Positions 1 through 6,379 of a DNA stretch of 12,779 nt are shown piece after piece; the first letter of the stretch is position 1, and every line of letters starts with the position of its first letter. The stretch comes from Rhodoferax sp. UBA4409 (GTDB lineage Bacteria; Pseudomonadota; Gammaproteobacteria; Burkholderiales; Burkholderiaceae_C): the NCBI GenBank assembly GCA_002390825.1, contig DGQR01000046.1, positions 1-12,779 on the forward strand, in the 5' to 3' direction. The position numbers and the translations under genes were made by a program. Under the pieces are notes generated by a model. The model was not told the origin of the DNA, did no database searches, and saw only the letters and a list, made by a program, of their open reading frames with translations.

Positions 1-628
1 CGCCGGCCGCCATCAGGCCCATCGCCAGAGAGGCCGCGCCCAAACGGGTCACCGTGGGCTCCAGCCACACCGGCATTTGAAAGCCCAGCAGGTTGCTGAT
101 CAGCCCTCCGACCGTCGCAATGATGAGCGGGTTGCGGACCAGCTCACTAAGAAAACTCCGTTGGGCATGCCGCGCCATCGGCCACACAGCCGCCACATTG
201 AACAAAGGCACACAGACCCCGATCAGCACCGCAATCAGCTGCAGACCCTGTGGGCCCGCCAAGCGCTCAGCAATTGCCAGGCCGATAAAGGAGTTGAAGC
301 GGAAGGCGATCTGCGCACTCGCGGCGTGGTCTGGGCCGCTGATATAGCGCCGCAACACCGGTAGATGGGGCAATGCATAAGCCAAGCCGATGGCCGCGAA
401 ACCGAGTGTCCAGCCTGCCCCCATCAGCCGCGAGGCGACTTGCAGATCCAGCGGACTTTTGACGATGGAGTGAAACAACAGAACCGGAAAAAGCAGGTAG
501 TACACCAAGGCCTCGACCTTTTCCCACAGGGGGCGGTTGAGCTGGGTGTAGCGGCAGACCAGGTAGCCGAGGAGGATGAGCGAAAAATCGGGGAAAAGTA
601 GCTGGGCGTAATTCACGCGGGTGAGCAT
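1..628 (-). CDS. AEC-family (auxin efflux carrier/malonate-type) permease, partial
   Basis: Inner-membrane secondary transporter of the AEC family (Mem_trans); bacterial members are often tied to malonate or other carboxylate transport, but the substrate here cannot be read from sequence. Reading leftward from the ATG at 628-626, 209 codons are open to the window edge. About two thirds of a usual ~300-residue protein is present and the C-terminus is missing. Hydrophobic helices are visible at residues about 9-25, 40-57, 68-90, 120-150 and 165-190. The opening 'PDFSLILLGYLVCR', the 'FRFNSFIGLAIAERLAGPQG' segment in the middle, and the following 'RNPLIIATVGG' are typical of the family. The ribosome-binding site is weak, but the start fits the usual family N-terminus. 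It is divergent from a Bug-type binding protein with a 108-bp gap, which may mean shared regulation and a related substrate (inference). Confidence 0.9.
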   Translation of the reverse strand, partial: MLTRVNYAQLLFPDFSLILLGYLVCRYTQLNRPLWEKVEALVYYLLFPVLLFHSIVKSPLDLQVASRLMGAGWTLGFAAIGLAYALPHLPVLRRYISGPDHAASAQIAFRFNSFIGLAIAERLAGPQGLQLIAVLIGVCVPLFNVAAVWPMARHAQRSFLSELVRNPLIIATVGGLISNLLGFQMPVWLEPTVTRLGAASLAMGLMAAG

Positions 629-727
629 ATCAGCAGCCTAATGGTTCCACCGCATAGACCCGCGCCCTTGTGTCGCAGTACCATCGCAGAAGAGCACACT
701 CGCCGGGTTTGCTTGGCTTCTTTTTAT

Positions 728-731
728 GGAG
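728..731 (+). promoter_or_regulatory. Shine-Dalgarno site of the Bug-family gene
   Basis: GGAG lies 5 nt before the ATG at 737. This decides the start: the reading frame is open back to 641, but translation from there would put 32 polar residues ahead of a normal signal peptide. Confidence 0.75.
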
Positions 732-736
732 ACTAC

Positions 737-1702
737 ATGTTGAAACGTCGTTTGATTCTGGCCTGCAGCCTGGTCGCTGCCTCTGGTGTGAGCATGGCCC
801 AGACCTACCCCAATAAATTGATCAAGTTGCAGGTGCCGTTTGCTCCCGGCGGCACAACTGACATCATTGCCCGCATCATTGCCGACCCGCTGGGCAAAGT
901 GCTGGGCCAGAGCGTGATTGTGGAAAACAAGGCCGGTGGCGGCGGTGTAGTCGGAGCCAACGAAACCGCCAAATCAACACCCGATGGTTACTCGCTGGGT
1001 ATTGCCACCGTGTCTACGGTAGCTGCAAACCCTGCCATTAACCCGAAAAACCCCTACAACCCGCTCACCGATTTCTCGCCCATCATCAACATCGCGGCCA
1101 CGCCTAATGTGATCGCGGTGCACCCCACGTTTCCGGCCAAAGACTACAAAGCGTTTTTGGCAGAGATCAAGAAAAATCCAGGCAAATATTCCTATGCATC
1201 TTCCGGCACCGGCGGTATCGGTCACATGCAGACGGAGTTGTTCAAGAGCTTGACCGGCGCTTTCATCACCCACATTCCCTACCGCGGTGCAGGCCCGGCA
1301 CTGAATGACACCGTGGGAGGGCAAGTGCCCCTGATTTTCGACAATCTGCCATCCGCATTGCCGTTTATCAATTCCAACAAGTTGGTCCCCATTGTGGTGG
1401 CTGCTCCCCAGCGCTTGAGCCAGTTGCCCAACGTGCCCACCTTCAAAGAGGTGGGGCTGGAGCCTGTGAACCGCATGGCTTTTTATGGCATCTATGGCCC
1501 CAAAGGCCTGCCCAAAGACGTGATCGACAAAATCAATGCTGGCGTGAAAAAAGTGCTGGAGGACCCCGCGGTGCGCAAACGCATTGAGGACACCGGCTCC
1601 CTGGTGGTGGGCAATTCACCCGAGCAGTTTGCAGAGCAGATCAAAGCGGAATTTGAGGTCTACAAAAAGGTTGTGGACTCTGCCAAGCTGCGTCTGGACT
1701 GA
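737..1702 (+). CDS. Bug-family (TctC-like) tripartite tricarboxylate transporter substrate-binding protein
   Basis: Periplasmic solute-binding protein of the Bug family, which captures carboxylates or related small acids, classically for TctAB membrane partners. The 321-residue product matches the usual family length. Residues 1-21 form a Sec signal peptide: MLKRR, a hydrophobic core, then cleavage after SMA before QTYPNK. Family signatures are FAPGGTTDIIAR (about 35-46), VENKAGGGGVVGA, SGTGGIGHMQTELF, HIPYRGAGPALND and the LPNVPTFKEVG segment near the C-terminal third. No tctA or tctB homologue is in the window, so it looks like one of the many orphan Bug proteins of Burkholderiales. xerD begins 2 nt after its stop, so both probably share a transcript. 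The ligand is unknown. Confidence 0.93.
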   Translation: MLKRRLILACSLVAASGVSMAQTYPNKLIKLQVPFAPGGTTDIIARIIADPLGKVLGQSVIVENKAGGGGVVGANETAKSTPDGYSLGIATVSTVAANPAINPKNPYNPLTDFSPIINIAATPNVIAVHPTFPAKDYKAFLAEIKKNPGKYSYASSGTGGIGHMQTELFKSLTGAFITHIPYRGAGPALNDTVGGQVPLIFDNLPSALPFINSNKLVPIVVAAPQRLSQLPNVPTFKEVGLEPVNRMAFYGIYGPKGLPKDVIDKINAGVKKVLEDPAVRKRIEDTGSLVVGNSPEQFAEQIKAEFEVYKKVVDSAKLRLD

Positions 1703-1704
1703 TC

Positions 1705-2598
1705 ATGGAAGACACCGCATCGGTGGATGCATTCATCGATGCGTTGTGGCTCGAAGAGGGCCTCTCGAAGAACACCTTGGAGGCCTACCGGCGAGATCTC
1801 CGCTTGTTTGCGGCCTCGCTCAAGGGGCGGCCGCTGGTGCAAACCCAAGAGCATGATGTGCAGGCCTATTTTGCGGCCCGGCATGCCGAAACCAAAGCGA
1901 CCACGGCCAACCGGCGGCTGACTGTTTTCAAGCGCTACTTTCGCTGGGCTCTACGCGAAAAGCATATTGCCCAAGACCCGACCCTCAAGCTGCAGGCTGC
2001 CAAGCAGGCTTTGCGGGTTCCCAAAACCCTGAGCGAAGCGCAAGTGGAAGCGCTTTTGAATGCGCCGGACACCGGTGAGGCACTGGGCATCCGGGACAAG
2101 GCCATGTTGGAGCTGATGTACGCCAGCGGTCTGCGCGTGAGCGAGCTGGTAGCTCTGCGGATGACGCAGCTTGGGCTCAATGAGGGTGTCCTGCGGGTCG
2201 TGGGCAAGGGCTCCAAAGAGCGTTTGGTGCCTTTTGGTGAGGTAGCGGGGCTCTGGTTGCAGCGCTACCTGAAAGGGCCGCGCGCAGAGCTTTTGGCCGG
2301 ACGACAAAGCGAAGATGTCTTCGTGACCGTGCGCGGTGCCAAGGCGGGCAGCGCGATGTCACGCATCATGTTTTGGGGTCTCGTGAAGCGCTATGCGCTG
2401 ATGGCAGGTATCCGCAGCCCGATGTCACCTCACACCCTGCGGCATGCATTTGCCACCCATTTGCTTAACCATGGGGCGGATCTACGCGCCGTGCAGATGC
2501 TTCTGGGCCATGCCGACATCTCCACTACGACCATTTACACCCACGTGGCCCGGGATCGGTTGGCTGCGCTGCACGCCCAGCACCACCCTCGCGGGTAG
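1705..2598 (+). CDS. xerD: Site-specific tyrosine recombinase XerD
   Basis: Cytoplasmic recombinase that with XerC resolves chromosome dimers at dif, under control of FtsK. The 297 residues match the usual XerD length. The N-terminal SAM-like core-binding domain (about 5-90) carries the XerD-type 'WLEEGLSKNTLEAYRRDL'. The catalytic domain (about 105-290) has all expected residues: R144 in SGLRVSEL, K168 in GKGSKERLVP, H243 and R246 in HTLRHAFATH, H269 in LLGHADISTT, and nucleophile Y278 in TIYTHVA. GKGSKERLVPFG and the LLNHGADLRAVQMLLGH stretch are XerD-like rather than XerC-like. There is no good ribosome-binding site; the start follows the upstream stop by 2 nt, so translation is probably coupled to the Bug gene. 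No phage or integron genes adjoin it, which supports the housekeeping role. Confidence 0.93.
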   Translation: MEDTASVDAFIDALWLEEGLSKNTLEAYRRDLRLFAASLKGRPLVQTQEHDVQAYFAARHAETKATTANRRLTVFKRYFRWALREKHIAQDPTLKLQAAKQALRVPKTLSEAQVEALLNAPDTGEALGIRDKAMLELMYASGLRVSELVALRMTQLGLNEGVLRVVGKGSKERLVPFGEVAGLWLQRYLKGPRAELLAGRQSEDVFVTVRGAKAGSAMSRIMFWGLVKRYALMAGIRSPMSPHTLRHAFATHLLNHGADLRAVQMLLGHADISTTTIYTHVARDRLAALHAQHHPRG

Positions 2599-2605
2599 TG
2601 GCTCG

Positions 2606-2630
2606 GGGACCCCGGGGTGGGCGTGGTCCC
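2606..2630. terminator. Possible weak hairpin between convergent xerD and EAL-HDOD genes
   Basis: GGGACC (2606-2611) can pair with GGTCCC (2625-2630) around a 13-nt GC-rich loop, in the 34-bp gap between the two convergent stops. There is no T-tract on either strand, so it is not a canonical intrinsic terminator. It is listed only as the sole inverted repeat in this gap. Confidence 0.25.
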
Positions 2631-2632
2631 GC

Positions 2633-3883
2633 TCAGGTCTCGCCCAATGTCTCTGCCCACGCCAAGGCTTGCAAATGCGCCCAGTTGATTTGTTTTTCAG
2701 TCAGTTGCAAGGCTTGTGCACTCTGGGCAAAAGCCTCGTCATCGCCTGATTCGCAAGCGAGGGTGAGCGTGAGGTAGTGCGCAAGCGGCCCGCTCCGGTG
2801 GAGCAAAGCCTGCGTCACACTGTCCGGCAGGGTGAGGTTGGCCAACGCGGTCTCGAGTGGCATACCCAGCATGCTGTCGAGCAAGGAGAAGATGCCCACG
2901 ACAAACGCGTGGTCGCAGTCATCGGCGGGGAGGGCCTCTGCCGCCAGCAATTCCATCAAGCGGCCGCGAACCACCGCGGTGGTTCCGATCGCGGGCGCAG
3001 CGCCGCTCAGCGTCGATGTGGTCAGCAACAAAGCAGCCCATTTGAAGAGCCGTTGCAATCCCAGCAGCATGACTGCGTGCTTGAAAGAAGAAACCTCGGT
3101 CCGGAGTCCGAATCCAGCAGAGTTGATAAAGCGCAGCAGGTTAAAAGACAGGGTCGGGTCCCGCTTCAAGACTTCTTCAATCTCTGCGGTACTGGCCTGC
3201 TTGCGAACAAGGTTGATCAACTGCAGGATCGTGGCCTGACCCGGGCGCATGCTTTGTCCCTCGACCAAGGTCGCCTGGGCGAACCAGTCGCCCTGAAACA
3301 GGCCGACTCCCAGCTCTTTGAGTTGCAGGTACTGCGCTTGGGTCGATACTTTTTCTGCAACGAGATGGGCTTGGGACTTCGCTTGCGCCAAGCGGATGAA
3401 CGAATGAATGGTCGCAGACTTCAAAACGACCGTGTCGAACTTGATATACGCCGCCAAAGGCAGCCACTCTTCATAGGGCTGGGTCAACACGGAGTAGTCG
3501 AACGCCAACCGAAAGCCGCGCGCATGCAGGGCTCGCAAAGTCGGTAGTCGTAGCTGGATTTGATCTATTTGGGACAGCGGCACTGCCGGAATTTGTAGAA
3601 CATAGTGTTCCGGCGCAATCAAGTCGACATGGCCCGCTGCGAGGCTGTCGAGCGTGCAATTGACAAACAGCAGGGCCTTGCCAACGAGCGTTTCACTCTC
3701 GGCCATGGACAGCAAGTTAAACAGCATTTGGGCATCGGATGACGCCGTGTGCTCACCCTTTTGGACGCTGCGATTGAAAAGTTCATACCCAACCACGGCT
3801 TGGTTCTTGTCGACGATCGCTTGTCGGGCAATCGAGACAGAGGCGGCGCCGGGGTTGGCAAAGGCATTTTCGGTGGGGTACAT
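2633..3883 (-). CDS. EAL-HDOD (YuxH-like) signalling protein with degenerate EAL domain
   Basis: Cytoplasmic signalling protein of the EAL-plus-HDOD architecture (YuxH/CdgJ-like), 416 residues. The EAL-like domain spans about 15-205 and the HDOD domain about 215-400. EAL landmarks are altered. The signature reads E34-L-F-N-R38. N75 is kept in FVN, but the next metal-binding Glu is Gln (Q97 in VLQIPA). The DDFG motif reads FDYS (D129-Y130). K148 and D150 remain in IKFD, and E177 in VAEKV. Loss of two metal ligands suggests no c-di-GMP phosphodiesterase activity (inference). The HDOD part shows RDPTLSFNLLRFINSAGFGL and the AVMLLGLQRLFKW segment. An ATG is chosen at 3883; a TTG lies just upstream at 3886. 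No Shine-Dalgarno is visible. It lies 66 nt downstream of the DUF455 gene. Confidence 0.9.
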   Translation of the reverse strand: MYPTENAFANPGAASVSIARQAIVDKNQAVVGYELFNRSVQKGEHTASSDAQMLFNLLSMAESETLVGKALLFVNCTLDSLAAGHVDLIAPEHYVLQIPAVPLSQIDQIQLRLPTLRALHARGFRLAFDYSVLTQPYEEWLPLAAYIKFDTVVLKSATIHSFIRLAQAKSQAHLVAEKVSTQAQYLQLKELGVGLFQGDWFAQATLVEGQSMRPGQATILQLINLVRKQASTAEIEEVLKRDPTLSFNLLRFINSAGFGLRTEVSSFKHAVMLLGLQRLFKWAALLLTTSTLSGAAPAIGTTAVVRGRLMELLAAEALPADDCDHAFVVGIFSLLDSMLGMPLETALANLTLPDSVTQALLHRSGPLAHYLTLTLACESGDDEAFAQSAQALQLTEKQINWAHLQALAWAETLGET

Positions 3884-3889
3884 CAAGCA

Positions 3890-3903
3890 GCCGGAGAGCC
3901 GGC
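3890..3903 (-). promoter_or_regulatory. GC hairpin in the leader just before the EAL-HDOD start
   Basis: In the minus-strand transcript GCCGG pairs with CCGGC around a CTCT loop, ending 6 nt before the ATG at 3883. It occupies the place where a Shine-Dalgarno would sit, and none is visible. No T-tract follows, so it is not a terminator. A role in restricting translation is inference. Confidence 0.4.
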
Positions 3904-3922
3904 ACAGAAAATAGTTGATTCG

Positions 3923-3928
3923 ATTCTA
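3923..3928 (-). promoter_or_regulatory. Candidate -10 element for the EAL-HDOD gene
   Basis: TAGAAT on the minus strand matches TATAAT at 5 of 6 bases and would give a leader of about 30 nt. No recognisable -35 sits 16-18 nt upstream, so support is weak. Confidence 0.22.
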
Positions 3929-3949
3929 GGCGGTGTGCGCTGTGTTGGA

Positions 3950-4786
3950 CTAGGCTACATCAAGCCCGGCTTCGAGCCCTGTAGCGAGCCCGGCATCGAG
4001 GTCCAGCCGTTGCATTTCGGCGGGGGTAAAGCCTGCTGCTTTACGAGCTGCGTAATTGAATGGTGGTTTGGGCCGCGGTGCCGCATATAGCACCGCTGCT
4101 TGCGCATAAAACGCATCTGCATCCAAATTGTGTTGGGCGCAGAGCCAGTGGTACCAGCGGTTTCCGGTGGCGACGTGGCCGACTTCCTCTGCCAGGATGA
4201 TGTCCAGGATAGCGCGCGCCTCCAGAGCCGCCGCAGTGCCGACCTTGGCGAGTTTGGATTGAATGAGTGGCGTCGCATCCAGTCCGCGCGCTTCCATGGT
4301 GCGCGGCACCAGTGCCATCCGGGCAGCGATGTCAGGGGCGGTGTTGTGGCAGATCGTCCACAGCCCGGTATGTGCGGGAAAGTCGCCATAGGCATAGCCC
4401 AGTGCCTTCAGGTGTCCGGACAGTAGGGTGAAGTGCTTGGCTTCTTCCGCCGCCACAGTCGCCCAGTCCCGATAGAACGCTTCTGGCATGTGGTCGTAAC
4501 GCCAAATGCAATCCAAAGCGAGGTTGATGGCATTAAATTCAATGTGCGCGATCGAGTGCATCAAAGCTGCATGCCCTGCAGGTGTGAAGGGCGAGCGGCG
4601 GGGAACGTCTTTGGGATCCACGAGTTCCGGACGAGTCGGTTGTCCCGGAGCGTCAGGGGGTGTGAAGTGGCGCTTTGCGTCCACGGCGAATGCCGGATCA
4701 CCAGACTGCAACTCCAAAGCCAGTTGCGCTTTGTGCTCCGGCACGCTGGCTTGAAAGGCCTTGAGGGCGTGTTCTCTAAGTTCCAT
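3950..4786 (-). CDS. DUF455 family ferritin-like (di-iron) protein
   Basis: A ferritin-like four-helix protein of family DUF455 (COG2833), 278 residues; no firm biochemical role is known to me. The expected di-iron ligand pattern is complete: E83 (HIEFNAINLALD), E115-x-x-H118 (AEEAKHF), E166 (TMEARGLD) and E201-x-x-H204 (LAEEVGHVATG). PRTMEARGLDATP is characteristic. The family resembles MiaE/ferritin-like oxidases or hydroxylases, so an oxidative or metal-handling role is plausible but inferred. The C-terminus ends in a duplicated 8-residue unit (LDAGLATG/LEAGLDVA) that looks lineage-specific. AAGG directly abuts the ATG, so the ribosome-binding site is poorly spaced. It is divergent from the gamma-carbonic-anhydrase gene with 35 bp between starts, and upstream of the EAL-HDOD gene on the same strand. 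Confidence 0.9.
   Translation of the reverse strand: MELREHALKAFQASVPEHKAQLALELQSGDPAFAVDAKRHFTPPDAPGQPTRPELVDPKDVPRRSPFTPAGHAALMHSIAHIEFNAINLALDCIWRYDHMPEAFYRDWATVAAEEAKHFTLLSGHLKALGYAYGDFPAHTGLWTICHNTAPDIAARMALVPRTMEARGLDATPLIQSKLAKVGTAAALEARAILDIILAEEVGHVATGNRWYHWLCAQHNLDADAFYAQAAVLYAAPRPKPPFNYAARKAAGFTPAEMQRLDLDAGLATGLEAGLDVA
3963..4000. repeat. Two imperfect 14-nt direct repeats inside the end of the DUF455 gene
   Basis: AGCCCGGCTTCGAG at 3963-3976 recurs as AGCCCGGCATCGAG at 3987-4000, one mismatch at a 24-nt period. The period is 8 codons, giving the tandem LDAGLATG/LEAGLDVA at the protein C-terminus. This probably arose by local slippage duplication. Confidence 0.6.
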
Positions 4787-4793
4787 CCTTACA

Positions 4794-4799
4794 ATTCTA
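4794..4799 (-). promoter_or_regulatory. Candidate -10 element for the DUF455 gene
   Basis: TAGAAT on the minus strand lies 7 nt before the DUF455 ATG, within the 35-bp divergent gap. If used, the mRNA would be nearly leaderless. There is no convincing -35, which would have to fall inside the opposing gene. Confidence 0.2.
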
Positions 4800-4811
4800 G
4801 TTTTGCGCTGT

Positions 4812-4816
4812 GGGGA
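4812..4816 (+). promoter_or_regulatory. Shine-Dalgarno site of the gamma-carbonic-anhydrase-like gene
   Basis: GGGGA lies 5 nt before the ATG at 4822. It favours that start over the in-frame GTG at 4810, which would place this site inside the coding region. Confidence 0.7.
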
Positions 4817-4821
4817 CTCTG

Positions 4822-5346
4822 ATGGCGGTTTATGAACTTGATGGCATCGCGCCTCAGCTTTCTGACGGTGTTTGGATCGCAGACAGCGCCGAAGTCATGG
4901 GCGCTGTTGAAATTGGCGCAGATGCCAATATATGGTTCGGAGCCGTAGTGCGCGGAGACACGGAAACGATCCGCATCGGTGCAGGAACCAATATCCAGGA
5001 CGCCAGCGTGCTGCATGCAGACATGGGTAAGCCTTTGACCATTGGCGACAACGTCACGGTGGGGCATCAAGTCATGTTGCATGGTTGCACCATCGGTGAT
5101 GGCTCTTTGATCGGTATCGGTGCGGTAGTTCTTAACGGTGCTCGTATCGGCAAAGGCTGTTTGGTAGGAGCGGGTGCCTTGGTAACCGAGGGAAAAGAAT
5201 TTCCTGACGGCAGCATGATCATCGGCAGTCCTGCCAAAGCCGTGCGGGAGTTGACCGAAGCACAGCAAGAAGCGTTGGTGGCCAGTGCCAAGCATTACGT
5301 TGAAAACGCGCGACGCTTCAGGTCCGGCCTGAAGAAACTCGCTTAG
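4822..5346 (+). CDS. Gamma-class carbonic-anhydrase-like hexapeptide-repeat protein (YrdA/PaaY type)
   Basis: A 174-residue trimeric left-handed beta-helix protein of the gamma-carbonic-anhydrase superfamily. Residues about 15-125 consist of hexapeptide-repeat turns such as IGADAN, IGAGTN, IGDNVT and IGDGSL, followed by a C-terminal helix (about 144-172). The three metal-binding histidines are present: H65 (SVLHAD), H82 (VGHQ) and H87 (LHGC). So are R44 and D46 (VVRGD) and Q59-D60 (TNIQD). The metal site is therefore intact, but whether this homologue hydrates CO2 is not certain, since several YrdA-type proteins show little activity. It opens divergently from DUF455, and its transcription probably ends at the strong terminator at 5353-5378. 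Confidence 0.9.
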   Translation: MAVYELDGIAPQLSDGVWIADSAEVMGAVEIGADANIWFGAVVRGDTETIRIGAGTNIQDASVLHADMGKPLTIGDNVTVGHQVMLHGCTIGDGSLIGIGAVVLNGARIGKGCLVGAGALVTEGKEFPDGSMIIGSPAKAVRELTEAQQEALVASAKHYVENARRFRSGLKKLA

Positions 5347-5352
5347 TTATCC

Positions 5353-5378
5353 GCCCCGCAAGGGGCCTGTTTTTTTTT
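5353..5378 (+). terminator. Intrinsic terminator between the gamma-CA-like gene and hslO
   Basis: GCCCC (5353-5357) and GGGGC (5362-5366) close a GCAA tetraloop of the stable GNRA class. After CTG comes a run of nine T (5370-5378). This is a textbook rho-independent terminator for the upstream gene. Its T-run directly touches the hslO ribosome-binding site, which leaves no room for a separate hslO promoter downstream of it. Confidence 0.82.
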
Positions 5379-5386
5379 GGAGAAGG
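5379..5386 (+). promoter_or_regulatory. Shine-Dalgarno site of hslO
   Basis: GGAGAAGG ends 3 nt before the ATG at 5390; its GGAG core is 7 nt away. It is a strong site starting immediately after the terminator T-run. Confidence 0.75.
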
Positions 5387-5389
5387 TGC

Positions 5390-6379
5390 ATGTCTGAACT
5401 GCACAAGTTTTTGTTTGATGGCTTACCGGTTCGGGGCGCCATCGTGCGTCTGACGGACACCTGGCAAGAGATTTTGCGGCGACGCGCTTCCAGCACCGAG
5501 CATGGCGCCTACCCGGAGCCTGTGCAAATCCTGTTGGGTGAGATTACAGCGGCAGCGACCTTGATGCAGTCCAACATCAAGTTTGACGGTGCGCTCGTCC
5601 TGCAAATTTTTGGTGATGGCCCGGTCAAGCTGGCGGTCACCGAGATCCAGCCCGACTTCAAGGTTCGCTCGACCGCCACTATTGCGGGAGACATTGCTCC
5701 TGACATGCTGTTGAGCCAGATGGTGAACGCGCAAAATGAAGGGCGTTGCGCGATTACCCTGGACCCGACTACCAAGTTCCCCGGCCAACAGCCCTACCAG
5801 GGTGTCGTGCCTTTGTTCGACGACAGTGGCAAGCCGCTGGAGCGCATCAGCGAGGTCTTAGAGCACTACATGCTGCAGAGCGAGCAGTTAGATACCACGC
5901 TGGTATTGGCCGCCAACGACAAGGTGGCGGCGGGTCTGCTGATCCAGCGCTTGCCGATGCAAGGGGAAGGGAATCTCTCAGGCAGCATGGTCTCCAAAGA
6001 GAACGAGGATGAAATCGGCCTGAACGAGCACTACAACCGCATTTCCATCCTGGCCAAGAGCCTGAAAAGTGAAGAGTTGCTGGAGCTGGATGTCGACACA
6101 ATTCTTCGACGTCTTTTTTGGGAAGAGCCCTTGACCCGATTTGAACCTTTGGTGGGTGAGACTGCGCCGCGTTTTAGCTGCAATTGCAGCCGTGAGCGTG
6201 TGGGCAAAATGATCGTCGGCCTTGGGCGCGAAGAGGCTGCCAGTATCTTGGCGGAACGTAGCGATATTGAAGTCGCTTGCGAGTTCTGTGGGGTGCAGTA
6301 CCGGTTTGACCCGGTGGATGCTGCTCAGCTGTTCACCGATGCGGTCCAACTGCAGCAGGGGCCTTCCGGCACCCACTAA
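5390..6379 (+). CDS. hslO: Hsp33 redox-regulated chaperone
   Basis: Cytoplasmic holdase that is activated by oxidative unfolding, when its zinc-bound cysteines form disulfides. At 329 residues it is slightly longer than E. coli Hsp33. The N-terminal chaperone core (about 1-185) includes FLFDGLPVRGAIVRL and GDGPVKLAVTE. A linker and helices lead to the C-terminal zinc redox switch with all four cysteines: C264-N-C266 (SCNCSRERV) and C297-x-x-C300 (CEFCG). The switch is therefore intact. The start has a strong ribosome-binding site. The leader contains an intrinsic terminator hairpin ending 11 nt before the ATG. The stop (6377-6379) overlaps the stop of the convergent kinase gene. Confidence 0.97.
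   Translation: MSELHKFLFDGLPVRGAIVRLTDTWQEILRRRASSTEHGAYPEPVQILLGEITAAATLMQSNIKFDGALVLQIFGDGPVKLAVTEIQPDFKVRSTATIAGDIAPDMLLSQMVNAQNEGRCAITLDPTTKFPGQQPYQGVVPLFDDSGKPLERISEVLEHYMLQSEQLDTTLVLAANDKVAAGLLIQRLPMQGEGNLSGSMVSKENEDEIGLNEHYNRISILAKSLKSEELLELDVDTILRRLFWEEPLTRFEPLVGETAPRFSCNCSRERVGKMIVGLGREEAASILAERSDIEVACEFCGVQYRFDPVDAAQLFTDAVQLQQGPSGTH

Noticed and set aside
641..736. Upstream start for the Bug-family protein
   Set aside because: It would bury a normal signal peptide behind 32 polar residues; GGAG at 728-731 supports the ATG at 737.
758..769. Possible lipoprotein cysteine (ILAC) in the Bug signal peptide
   Set aside because: The Cys lies at residue 10, too early in the hydrophobic core for a lipobox; a normal SMA-Q cleavage site follows at residue 21.
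1705..2598. Tyrosine recombinase as a mobile-element or integron integrase
   Set aside because: Length and motifs are those of XerD, and no attachment repeats, phage genes or cassettes are nearby.
2777..3547. Plus-strand frame of 256 codons opposite the EAL-HDOD gene
   Set aside because: Gln/Arg-rich composition without motifs; the opposite strand encodes clear EAL and HDOD domains.
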